Part shown: positions 34,298-44,239 of the stretch, piece by piece
Layout of the letters: each line of letters begins with the position of its first letter
Numbering within the stretch: position 1 is the stretch's first letter
Source: Ryuthela nishihirai
Taxonomy: Eukaryota > Arthropoda > Arachnida > Araneae > Heptathelidae
Assembly: GCA_038380435.1 (NCBI GenBank)
Contig: JAWZYU010000018.1
Location: forward strand, 52,911,751 to 52,975,750
Direction of reading: 5' to 3'
DNA length: 64,000 nucleotides
The notes under the pieces: model-generated
What the model saw: only the letters and a program-made list of their open reading frames with translations
Told to the model about the DNA's origin: nothing
Database searches by the model: none
Translations under genes and position numbers: made by a program

Positions 34298-34303
34298 CAC
34301 CGC
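34298..34303 (+). other. right 6-bp target-site duplication CACCGC
   Basis: It is followed by TCTAGAG. With the last C it gives CTCTAGAG, the expected far-side duplication of the disrupted hAT MITE (left copy CTGTAGAG, 7 of 8 identical). Confidence 0.88.
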
Positions 34304-34340
34304 TCTAGAGATCGGTAAATATTTTGTACAGTAATTGCAA

Positions 34341-34726
34341 GGTTGAGTTGTTTTACCTCTGAGTGGCATTTCTTTTTGGTACACAATGGACTAAGTTATC
34401 AGGTCACAAAGACCTCAATGGCTCAGAGAAAGTGAACCTCTAGATGAAATTGGTAGACAGATGGTAGCCTCCGTCAAGGTCATCCAACGTTTCTGTAATG
34501 TGCACAAGGTATGACTTTCCAGTCCATAGGGCCAGGGCTTAAAGTTCCACTCTACGGATAGCGACCTTTCCAAGCCCACGGTGTAACCTTACTGACCGAA
34601 GACAGGGTAGGGGTTCATCAGAGATAAATCTCAACGCTGTCCCAGCTAATAATCTGTAATCCCCGAACCTGGGAATTGCAGATTATAAGCCTGGTAAATT
34701 ACCGAGTGATCCAATCCCCGCTCCAG
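34341..34726 (-). mobile_element. SINE1, full-length, diverged, with 10-bp duplication
   Basis: Antisense SINE1 with B-box region ACCTGGGAATTGCAGATTAT. Flanks GTAATTGCAA at 34331-34340 and 34727-34736 are identical. An inserted TAATAATCTGTAATCC disrupts the head near 34655. Confidence 0.88.
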
Positions 34727-34871
34727 GTAATTGCAAGCAAATATAACGGACACTCTGTAAACGTATGTACTATTAAGAGGATTAATTTTTACTACCTGAC
34801 CGCGTTATATGATGTCACACACTTATACAAGACTCATAAAGTGGGTCACCTGTTAACCGCCCTTCGAATAA

Positions 34872-35070
34872 GGTGGGCAATGCTAGTGGTTAGCATGCTA
34901 GGCTACTGATCAAAGGGACTTGGGTTCGAGCTCTGGGCTAAGGCATAGATGTTGTGTTGTATTTCTGCTCATGTCCCGCCCCCTCTCAAACCTTCTACTA
35001 TGGCTTATAAACTGCGATGCACCTGTCAGAACTCTGTGGAAGGCAGCTCTTGAGGAGGCATTTATTTTGT
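34872..35070 (+). mobile_element. SINE2, diverged
   Basis: Head GCTAGTGGTTAGCATGC and GGGTTCGAGCTC, body TTTCTGCTCATGTCCCGCC, end AGGCAGCTCTTGAGGAGGC and ATTTATTTTGT. The tail is cut by the TA insertion of the next Tc1 element. Confidence 0.85.
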
Positions 35071-35074
35071 TGTA

Positions 35075-35649
35075 CACCGAAGAGCCAAAACATTATGACC
35101 ACAGCATGTTTAGGCAAATCGAATCACCTGTGGTAAACGAAAGCGCGTTGAAGATCATTAAATGGTACAAATAACACTTTATACTGAGTTCTGTTAATCA
35201 GCGTTTTTCTTGTTTTTCAGATGGGAAAGGCTTAAGAGATTTTGACAAAGGCCAAATTGTAATGGCCAGACGACTGGGTCAGAGCATTTCCTCTAGTAGT
35301 GCCTTCTTTTAGCAGGATAATGCGCCATGCCGATATTGTTCCAGAAATATGAGGAAGGCCTCCAGGTATTGCCCTGGCCTCCAAATTCCCCAGACATCAA
35401 TCCAATCGAGCATCTGCGGGGGCTCAACTACATAACTTACAAGAGTTAAATAATCTGCTGTTAACGTGTTGCTACCAGATACCACAAGACACCTTTATAA
35501 ATCCTGTAGTGTCCATGCCTCGCTTTATAAAGCATGTAGTGTCCATGTCATAGCCATGCCTCGCCATGCTACATAAGAGCTGTTTTGGCAGCACGTGGAA
35601 GACCAATATCAAATTAGGCAAGTGGTCATAATGTTTTGGCTCTTCGGTG
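35075..35649. mobile_element. Tc1-type element, internally deleted, 575 bp
   Basis: Terminal repeats CACCGAAGAGCCAAAACATT and, at the other end, its complement AATGTTTTGGCTCTTCGGTG, flanked by TA on both sides. The same termini bound the 1,210-bp copy at 37255-38464. It carries a plus-strand transposase with the middle removed. Confidence 0.93.
35221..35610 (+). pseudogene. Tc1 transposase, internally deleted
   Basis: MGKGLRDFDKGQIVMARRLG followed by GQSISSS is the N-terminal start of the helix-turn-helix region. At about 35310 it jumps to QQDNAPCR, the block around the second catalytic Asp, and then, with frameshifts, to the SPDINPIEHL-like region. Most of the DNA-binding and first catalytic region is missing. 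Confidence 0.8.
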
Positions 35650-35651
35650 TA

Positions 35652-35839
35652 TATTGCAAATTCCGAGAGTTTAATGAAGTAATTTTTCCAATAAAACTTC
35701 TGTATCTGAGCATCATCAGACAACTTAATACTTTAATTATATAGAGCAGCGTTATGTAGTTATACACGACGAATTATGTGTATGAAAGTATCTCTCAGAG
35801 GTGAAAACCCAACATATTCCCACATTTTACAAACACTGG
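35652..35839. other. spacer
   Basis: Nothing recognised. Confidence 0.35.
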
Positions 35840-36290
35840 TTACCATAAATTAATTAATAACATATGTTATGTGAATGGAAAGTTATGTCGAAGCTCTATA
35901 ACTTCTAAAATAAATTGTTTTGCTTTGAAATATGTGATAGCAGGTAAAGATCTTAAGCAAATATATCAATATCTCGATTTTAAACAATATTCGTTGTATT
36001 TAAAGAGTTGTGGAAGTTTTAATATTTAACAACAGCAAAGCCAATTATAAGAAACTTATACAAAACTGATGAATAGTGAAACAATTCTTTGCACCAACTT
36101 TTAAAATACACACTTATTTAATTAAACACTTTGATACAATATCTATTTGCTAAATTTAACTAAGCCAATTTGTGTGACTGGAATTGTTATCAGAAATAAT
36201 CAAACTTCCATAACTCATTAAATACCAAACGAATATAGTTGAAAATCGAGATATTGATATATTTGATTGTGATCTTTATCTGGTTTAGCC
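35840..36290. mobile_element. foldback MITE, right end cut by SINE2
   Basis: An internal inverted repeat of about 85-95 bp: AAATATATCAATATCTCGAT at 35959 pairs with ATCGAGATATTGATATATTT at 36245, and flanking bases pair as well. Outside it, ATGTTATGTGAATGGAAAG and GCTCTATAACTTCTAAAATA match the left arm of the 39970-40511 copy. No coding capacity; class unknown. Confidence 0.6.
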
Positions 36291-36478
36291 GTCCGTGGCT
36301 TAGTACTTACCGCGTTGTACCAGTTAAGTCATAGATTAAGTCATAGATTGTCCAGTTAAGTCATAGATTGTTGTCTTTCTGCTAAGATTTTCCCTTTCTC
36401 ACATACCTTCTCTTATGGTGTATAAACTGACAGGCTCCTGTTAGGCCTCTGTGGCAAGCAGCTGCTTGAAAGTGATAC
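36291..36478 (+). mobile_element. SINE2, diverged
   Basis: A degraded head (CGTGGCTTAGTACTTACCGC) and TCTTTCTGCTAAGATTTTCC precede AACTGACAGGCTCCTG and CAAGCAGCTGCTTGAAAG. The head contains a short internal duplication of AAGTCATAGATT. Confidence 0.8.
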
Positions 36479-36559
36479 GTTTTTATTTGCTATTACGATT
36501 TTGAAAAAAAATTTCCCATGTACATAAGATTGTTTCTTAATCTTTGGTGCCCAGAACGA

Positions 36560-37085
36560 CAGCATTTCTTCGACGCTCGACAACATTTCGCTCGACAACA
36601 TTTGCTCGACAAATTCGCTCGACAACATTTTTGCTCGACAACATTTCTTCGACGGAATTTTATTCAAGGGAAATTTGTTGAAACGGAATTTTATTCGAAA
36701 TGGAAATTTGTTTGATGGAATATTTGCTCTACGGAAATTTTTTCGAAATTGAAATTTATTCGAAAGCGGAAATATGCTCGACGGAAATTTACTCGAAACA
36801 GAAATGTGTTCGATCAGCAACTTTTGAGAGTTTGCGAATTGAGAAATATTAATAGGCCGCTAGGGAGCTATCGATAAAATCTTCTCTTCTGGTTTGTCAC
36901 TTGGGAATCATCGGATGGGGTTTGGGAAGGCTCAGTTTTATATTAGGCAGAAAAAAACACTTATTTCCCAGAAAAATAGGCACTTTTACTTACTTTTAGT
37001 TTCACTATTCTTATAAGCTATAATCAGATCTTTGAAGAAGAGGAATTACTTTTGAAATTTAAATTTGGAGTATTTTCCACGACTC
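36560..37085 (+). repeat. left arm of a large inverted repeat (foldback-like)
   Basis: The outer 250 bp (36563-36815) is a minisatellite of 15-20-bp units of the type CTCGACAACATTT and TCGACGGAAATTTGTTCGAA. The inner part, for example GAAGGCTCAGTTTTATATTA and TTTCACTATTCTTATAAGCT, pairs with 40520-40840. Identity is roughly 75-80% by eye. Confidence 0.75.
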
Positions 37086-37254
37086 TACATTTCTTTTCTA
37101 ACACTGGTACCCCAGTCTAGATCTATATAACTAAATGTTTTGGGGAGGACCAATGATCGGATCTAGCCAGAATGAACTGAAACCTATTTCCAGTATATGA
37201 TTTTTCTTCCTATTTTAGTGCACTTTAGGCAACTATGCAAAAAATATATTAATA

Positions 37255-38464
37255 CAACCGAAGATCCAAAACATTATGACCACCTGCCTAATATGATGTT
37301 GATCCTCCACGTGCCGCCAAAATAGCTCTTACCCGGCGAGGCATGGAAGCTACAAGATTCATAAAGATGTCTTGTGGTATCTGATAGCAACACGCTACCA
37401 GCAAATCCTTTAACTCTTTTAAGTTACGTGATTGAGCCGCCGAAAAACGGATATGCTGTTCCCACAAATCACAGATGCTCCATTGGATTGATGTCTGGGG
37501 AATTTGAGTGCCAGGGCAATACCTGGAAGTCTTCCTCATGTTTCGCGAACCATTCTTGAAGAATCCAGAAAGTGTGGCATGGCCCATTATCCTGCTGAAA
37601 GAACACACATCTAGAGGGATATACCAACCCCATGAAAGGATGTACCTGGTCTGCAATGATATTTAGGTAGGTCACAGTTTTCCTTCCATGAATGACTGGA
37701 CCCAAGGTTTCCAAGTGGAACATTGCCCAAAGCATTACACTTCCTCCAGAGGCTTGTTTTCATTCAATGGTGCATCCTGGTGCTAACACTTTCCCAGATA
37801 AATGAGGCACACGTACCGGGCCAACCACATGGTGCAACAGAAAAGAGATTCTTCGGAGCAGACGACCTACCTCCAATCATTCCAGGTCCAGTTTTAATGC
37901 TCACGTGCACATTATAGACGCTTTCAATGTTGAACCGAGGTTAGCACGAACACTCAGAATGGCCCACTGCTACGCAGCCCCATTTTCAGCAGAATTCGAT
38001 GTATTGTGTGTTGTGACACATTACTCCCGTCACCAGCATTCAAATTACGGGCGAGTTGTGCCACAGTATCCCTTTTGTTCTATCCCATACATACGGGATA
38101 GTCTTTGCTCACCTCTAGCGTTGATGAGCCGTGGTAGGCCCACACCTTGCCAGCGGTTCATGGTTTTTCCCTCCTCGGACCACTTTTCGAAGGTACTAAC
38201 CACGATTGACTTTAAACACACTAAAAGCCTTGCTGTCTCGGAAATGTTCTGACCCAGTTATTTGGCTATTAAAATTTGGCCTTTGTCAACTCACTTAAGT
38301 CCGCTGCCTTTCCCATCTGAAGAACAAGAATAACACTGATTAACAGAGCTCAGTTTCAGGTGTTATTTATACCGTTTCACGACCTTCACACGCGCCGTAG
38401 TTTACCAGCAGTTGCTTCGATTTCCATAAAGACATGATGGTCATAAAGTTTTGGCTCTTCGGTG
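37255..38464 (-). mobile_element. Tc1-type element, near full length, 1,210 bp
   Basis: The left terminus is CAACCGAAGATCCAAAACAT and the right terminus read inward is CACCGAAGAGCCAAAACTTT, with TA on both sides. Length is about right for a Tc1-family element (1.2-1.7 kb). It encodes a broken transposase on the minus strand. Confidence 0.93.
37288..38316 (-). pseudogene. Tc1 transposase (DD34E type), decayed
   Basis: On the minus strand the start is MGKAADLSE at 38316, the same as in the deleted copy. After several frame breaks comes CSEESLF, where the family usually has SDES, so the first catalytic Asp looks replaced by Glu. GPVIHGRKTVTYLNIIADQV and QQDNGPCHTF (second Asp) follow, then NSPDINPMEHL (catalytic Glu). 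The end is SMPRRVRAILAARGGSTSY. It would cut and paste the element at TA sites; this copy cannot. Confidence 0.9.
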
Positions 38465-38466
38465 TA

Positions 38467-38992
38467 TATCAGTAATAGTTTTGATCACATTTCTAGTTAT
38501 TATTATTCTGAAAGAGTGGGCATGGCCATCTGGTTCCGTTTTCCTAGATCTAGCATTTCTGTTTCAAGGAGAAAAGCCAAAAAGCGGGAAGAGACGAACA
38601 CCTACATTATTATAGAAAAAATATCTTACTATATACCTAGACCTAGCCTCTAAGACTATATATGTGAGCTCTATCACCATGGCTATCCACATTTTCATAC
38701 GGAGTTAAATACACATTATTTAATACAACAGAACTAGAAGAATACCATATCATCTCTGGGGAATATAGTGTGCTAGTTTCCAAAGAGAATGAAGTTTATT
38801 ATTTTCCGCTTTAGAATCCTCTAACAGTAGAAATTCTAACTAATTGAGAATTGGGAAAATGCAAAGAGAATATTTGATAAGAAACTATTAAAAAAATTCA
38901 TTCATTTCTTAAAAGAGCTGCGTTTTACCATCCACTGGATGTAAGGGGCGATATTAATGCTGCCAATGTAAACTAAACCTGTTGACTATGAG
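38467..38992. other. spacer within the large inverted repeat
   Basis: No feature recognised. Confidence 0.35.
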
Positions 38993-39031
38993 AGCCAGGG
39001 CAATACCTGGAAGTCTTCCTCATGTTTCGCG
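38993..39031 (-). mobile_element. Tc1 transposase scrap
   Basis: CCAGGGCAATACCTGGAAGT continues as CTTCCTCATGTTTCGCG, identical to 37509-37547 of the Tc1 copy above. It is fused directly to unrelated sequence on both sides. Confidence 0.85.
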
Positions 39032-39049
39032 TTCATTTCAATGACACTC

Positions 39050-39430
39050 ATGGGTGGCGGTTTTCTCAGTAGATAGCACATCGGGCTCGTAATCTGTGGT
39101 TCCCAGGTTTGAGTCTCAACTGTGCCGACGTTGAGATTATCTGAGCTAACCCCCGCCTTGCCCTCGGCGAGGATGGGAACACCAATGGACTTGGAAAGGC
39201 AGCCAGCTAACGGATAGGACATTAAGCTATGGTACTTTCTGCGGGAGAACTATATTCTAGGTAAGCTAAAAAAGTTGGATGGCCTTGACGGGAGGCAACC
39301 ATTTGTCTCTAAACAATTCTCCAGTGGGTCCCCTTCTCCTAGGCTTCTCTGAGTCGTTGCCATCTTTTGACTTGACCATTTTGCCCATTGTGTGCAAAAA
39401 ATACAGCAAAGGGTAAAACAGCCAACGCAA
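39050..39430 (+). mobile_element. SINE1, diverged
   Basis: Head GGCTCGTAATCTGTGGTTCC and CAGGTTTGAGTCTC (B box), full body, ending GGGTAAAACAGCCAACGC. No clear target-site duplication. Confidence 0.88.
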
Positions 39431-39969
39431 CATTTCATCAATATCTACACAACTTAAAGAGAATTTTTCATTTATCATTCAAAATAATAAAACTGTATTA
39501 TTGTAATATTTACAGAGAAAAATATGGTAGGGAAGATCTTTCAAAATGGTAAATCTGACTGCCTCCTTTACTTCATGGTATAAAATGGCGTAACCTTAAA
39601 CCACTTTTTTTCAATACATGGTACTTCGTCAAAGCGCAAAATGAAATTCAGAATTTTGGATTACACTCCTTTAAAACCATAATTTTAATCTTTAAAATGT
39701 TGTAGCTTTTAGAAATATTAACCTATTGGAAGCAATTTTTTCTGTGAACAAGCTTTTACATCACTCAGAGAAATCGAGTTTCCACAACAGAGATACTTCA
39801 AAACGAGTTAAAAAGAAATGCCTGTGGTAAAGCACGACATGACGCTCGATAAAGTAGGTGAGAGATGATCATTTGTATATAAGAAAGGATGATCATTGAT
39901 TTGTTGTAGTGACATAAGACTTTTTTTCCCTAGAAAAAGCTGCTTTATTTCATAAGACAGGGTTTGCTA
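39431..39969. other. spacer
   Basis: Nothing recognised. Confidence 0.35.
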
Positions 39970-40511
39970 ATGACCATCCCATATTATGTCAATGGTACGC
40001 TAACTTCGAATCTCCATAACTTCTAAAATAAGCGTTTTGTGAGACAGTGTGAAGTGTGTAGGAGAATAATTTAAAGATCTGAATCAAATCTATTTAAATC
40101 TCTATTTTCTAAAATATTCTTACAGTATTTAAGTATGTATGGAAGTCCAAACCTTTCAGAACAGCAATCTGTTCTAAGAAATTTATCAAAAAATTAAATA
40201 CATAAATTAACGAATATTGAAAAAATTATTTGAACACTTTTTAAAATATGTAATTATGTATGAAATGGTTTGAAATAATGCTTCCTATTTCAATTAACTT
40301 CAAATGTCTAATACTGTTAGTCTTATATCTTCAAGCTTCCATAACTTTTTAAGTACTGAAGAAGTATTGTTGAAAAATTGATATTTACATAGAAATAATT
40401 CAGATCGTTAATTTATCTTTAGTCACATTTTCCCATAAAACATCTATTTTAAAAATTATAGGACTTTGAAATTAGGGTCCAATTGACATAACATGGGGTA
40501 GGGTGTTCATA
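39970..40511. mobile_element. foldback MITE, about 540 bp
   Basis: The left arm begins ATGACCATCCCATATTATGT and the right arm read inward begins ATGAACACCCTACCCCATGT. Both continue with a TATGTCAAT-GG block and CCATAACTTCTAAAAT-like sequence for roughly 180 bp. Same family and orientation as 35840-36290. Confidence 0.65.
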
Positions 40512-40519
40512 GTTCAATG

Positions 40520-40995
40520 ATCACTCAGCTTATACTGTATTTCTTGCAAATACTCCAGTTTTAAAAATCAAATATAATCCCTCTTCTATAAAGCTCTGAA
40601 TATATAGTTCATAAGAATAGTGAAAACTAAAAGGAAGTAAACGGTATCTAGATCGTCTGTAAAAGTTTTATTCTGCCTAATCTAAAACTGAGCCTTCTCT
40701 TATGTCGAGTCTCTTCCTAGACTCCTTCCCTTACGATGATTACCCAGCGAAAAATCAGAACAGACCTAATTGAGGAGTGCGCCCTCTAGCTTCTTCTCAA
40801 AATTTTTTAATCCTCACACTTTAGACAAAATGTTGGTCGAACAAATTTTCGTTTCGAACAAATTTCCGCCGAATTAGTTTCCGTCGAACAAATTTCCTTT
40901 GACAAATCATATCAAACATAATTTTTGCAAACCAGTTTATTACGAAGGCAAATTGGTTGCGACAAAATTTATACACTTATAGTTTGCCTTAGATT
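40520..40995 (-). repeat. right arm of the large inverted repeat
   Basis: TAATCTAAAACTGAGCCTTC and TTCATAAGAATAGTGAAAAC are the complements of left-arm blocks. The outer end (40840-40940) carries CGAACAAATTTCCGCCGAAT-type units, the complement of the left minisatellite. Confidence 0.75.
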
Positions 40996-41168
40996 TGAAA
41001 ACCTCGGATTTGAGTATCACATTCAATGCTTGTATTTAAAAAAAGATTACTAATTTAACTGTGATATTCCTCTTTGGGTACATTATTTACGCTGGTATCC
41101 ATTTCGCTCAAGAGAAATTTTAGTCAATTGCTAACATGACAATCGACTAGTCTAAGTTCTAAAGTGGC
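40996..41168. other. spacer ending in the SINE1 target duplication
   Basis: 41158-41168 is TCTAAAGTGGC, the left duplication of the next SINE1. Confidence 0.6.
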
Positions 41169-41565
41169 TTGGGTTGGGTTGTTTTACCTCTGAGCGGCAA
41201 TTTTTTGCACACCATGGGCTAAATGGCCAGGTCACATGGACCCCGAAGGCTCAGAGAAGGGGGCTCAAGGTTGGGGGAGGGCTACTGGAACAAGCTGTTG
41301 GGAGACAGATGGTAGCTTCCCGTCAAGGCCATCCAGCGTGTTCTTTAACGTGCACAGGGTATGGCTCTCCCGCACACGGGGCCACGGCTTAACGTCCCAT
41401 CCGACGGATGGCGGCCTTTCCAAGCCCATCCGGTGTCCCCTACTGACCGTGGGCAGGGCGTTGAATTTTGCGGAGATAAATCTCAACGCTGACCCAGCTG
41501 GGACTCGAACCTGGGAATTACAGATTACGAGCCTGGCGCGCTACCGACTGAGCCACCCCCGCCCC
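41169..41565 (-). mobile_element. SINE1, full-length, 11-bp duplication
   Basis: Complete antisense copy. TCTAAAGTGGC flanks it at 41158-41168 and 41566-41576. The body carries an extra GGGGGCTCAAGG beside the AGAGAAGG block. This is among the best-preserved copies and a good consensus source. Confidence 0.95.
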
Positions 41566-41576
41566 TCTAAAGTGGC

Positions 41577-42955
41577 GGTGTTGAAAATTATTGTGTGTAT
41601 GTAGTATAAGAAAGTAAAAAAGGATGAAGCTTCTGCGCTCCTCTGTATATCGCATTGTAGATATGGAAGAAACAGGGCAATATGAAAAAAAAATCTAGAC
41701 TAAAATTTAGAATTAACACGAGTACAGTGTAAAATTTACGGTCAAGAGATTTACATTGTCAGCAATGCTTTGCTCCCTTACCCGCAAGGAATGTGCAAAA
41801 AAGGCACTTTTTTATTCCAAGAAACAAATGAAAAATTCCCTTTCCATTTTATAAATACAAAAAAAACTATTTATATTTTTTCAATCATCATTCAACCTTT
41901 AGTTGGAATGTCACCTGTTACAGGATGCTAAAAGAGGTAAATAAAAGCTCCAAAAGCACCATCTAACGGTGGAAATAAAACGAATCTTTACACAAATATT
42001 GCAAACGATCTATTTATGCTAGAAATCTGAATTTTTCGTGGGGCAAAATTTCAGCTTTCTCCTTAGAATGACAGTATCTATTCAATATACCAGTTGACTT
42101 TCATCTGCATTTAATCATTATTTGCTGACCATCTGAAATAGAAGAATAAGTGTTATATGCTCTAAAATAACTAACAGCTTACACTAGAACAATGATTTTC
42201 CTCTTTACCACGAAGAGGAATTAAACAATTATTGTGCTTTAAGAGACTAATCCAAAATTCTTTTTGTGTAGTATAGTTAGTAATAAAATATTAGTATTTG
42301 CATTTTCAAAAACATCCATTAGTTTGAACTTCCACTGTTTACTAGAAGCAGAAAATCAGAAAATAAATTCTCTTTGAAAACGAGAATCCCATTTTCGTTA
42401 GAGGGATATATTATTCTTCTATTATAGTTGCTTAGTTAGTCTAAGTACAGAATATTTGAATTTATTTTTGTACTACAGACGGATAATAAGCGATGATTAT
42501 AAACAGATGAAAGCCAACTGGTGTGATGAACAGATGCTTTCATTTCTAAGGGGAAAGGAGAAAATTCGCAATTAACATTTTTCATCTCAATGCATAATGT
42601 ATTGATAGGAATTGTTTACACTCTGACAAGGGTGCAATAATATTCCACAATACAACACAATATCATAGTTGTTGATATTGAAAATCAAAATATATATAGA
42701 AAATTAAAAGCGAATGTCTTAGCCCAGAGTATTGATAACACATCTGCAACATACATTATGTACTTAAGCGAAAATCTTACATTTTTCAATTTGGTACCTT
42801 TGTTATTGGATCAAAAACATCCTTCGTAATTTCGTATTCCAGGGCTTTCAGTGCCATCCGGATTATTTATATTTCTTTGCCCCGCAAATGAATTCCACGA
42901 ATGCCTTTGAGCTCGGTGGATTTCAGACAGCAGCATTAAAATTATACTTGGGTTT
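41577..42955. other. unrecognised AT-rich spacer
   Basis: No element end or coding signal seen. CACCATCTAACGGTGG at about 41958 is an isolated palindromic word. Confidence 0.35.
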
Positions 42956-42959
42956 AAAA

Positions 42960-43175
42960 AAATATGAAAATAAATTACCCCTCGAGCAGCTGCTTGCTAA
43001 AGTGGTCTGAAAGGAACCTATAAGTTTAATAAGTTACAGAGAAGATACGTGAGGATGGTAAGACCTCCTCAACAGAAAGACAAAATAGAAAAGAATTATC
43101 TGAACCTCATCCGGGCGCACTGATGGACATCCAATCACGCTAACTACTCGGCCACTGGAACGGTCTTAAATAATC
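42960..43175 (-). mobile_element. SINE2, diverged, nearly full-length
   Basis: AAATTACCCCTCGAGCAGCT and the antisense body run to a head containing the complement of CGAGTAGTTAGCGTG near 43130-43150. Confidence 0.8.
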
Positions 43176-43269
43176 AAATTACATAGTTGTACATAGCTAA
43201 AATTATATATGACCATTTCTGGTTAATTTTGCCAAATTTTTTACCAATTCTACTTATCAATGGCTTAGC

Positions 43270-44232
43270 TACCATGGTCCCAATGGTTCAACTGAACTAG
43301 GGCTAGGTGTTTCTAGTCCCAGTTGTTGACATGCATCTGAATAAAAACAACTTCGATCATTGCACTTACTTCAACAAAGCTTTTACTTTTCCCTCCAGCA
43401 TCTATGCAAAGTTTCAGACATCCAGGCCAATTCTGGAATACTTGGTGTTATTCCTGTTAGAAAATAATCAACAACTCTGAATGAATGCATTTTGCAAGGT
43501 CTCGAACCCTTGAAAAAGCTTTCCCAGCAAGTTCTTTTTTAATTTCTGGAAAGAGTAAAAATCTCATTGTGCAAGATTGGATGAATATGGGGTAGCTGTT
43601 TGATTTTTTCCTGCATCAGATAACTTGTCGGGTTTTGTGAGCACTGGCAGTATCACGAAGAAGGAGAACCCTGGATATGGCTTGTTGTTGGACACTGCTC
43701 CTTCATCTCCTCAACCATTTTGGCCAAAAAATGTTGGTGCAGTATTGGTACAAAGTCGTACATAGTTATCGATATTTCTGGGAGTTGTATAGTAATAAAA
43801 CCATTTCTCATCACCATTTCCAGCATTTCCTTGTACTAGACGAAGTGAAACCCTTTATCTACTGTTTTGTTAGTATTTGCCTATCTATTTGGCGCAGATC
43901 TTTCGGAACTTGAAATATTGATGAATAATTGTTTCTACACTCCCAATTGATATACTGACATCTAAACTTCTTACCTGAAACTGTGAAGTGTGGATTTTCT
44001 TTAATGAGTTCAAGAGCACTAGCGTGGTGCTCGCATTAACATCCTCCTTCGGTCTTCCTGCACGAGGGAGATCTGCGAAGTTCTGCCGTCCTTCTCTGAA
44101 TTTGCGCATCCATTCTGTAACAATGCCATATGAGCAGGCATGATCCCTATATACTTGTGATAAATCGGCATGAATTTTTTTCGCGCATCCTTGGGTAAAT
44201 GTGAAATCATTTCCGTCTTTAGTAGGCTCCAT
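43270..44232 (-). pseudogene. mariner transposase, decayed (SETMAR-like)
   Basis: On the minus strand the start is MEPTKDGNDF. KIHADLSQVYRDHACSYGIV, TEWMRKFREGR and RAGRPKE follow, the mariner N-terminal helix-turn-helix region. SIGSVETIIHQYFKFRKICA closes the intact 115 codons. Downstream in shifted frames are VLLLRDTASAHKTRQVI (the LHDNARPH block, with the Asp kept in RDT), MRFLLFPEIKKELAGKAFS and LKLCIDAGGK. The DES block containing the first catalytic Asp was not found intact. Single exon and decay indicate a transposon remnant and not a host SETMAR gene. Terminal repeats were not resolved. Confidence 0.85.
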
Positions 44233-44239
44233 AGTTACA

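Noticed and set aside
37374..38252. Plus-strand frames across 37.4-38.25 kb
   Set aside because: They are antisense shadows of the Tc1 transposase on the minus strand.
43270..44232. A host SETMAR gene
   Set aside because: No SET domain is present and the downstream transposase is full of stops and frameshifts, so it is a mariner relic.
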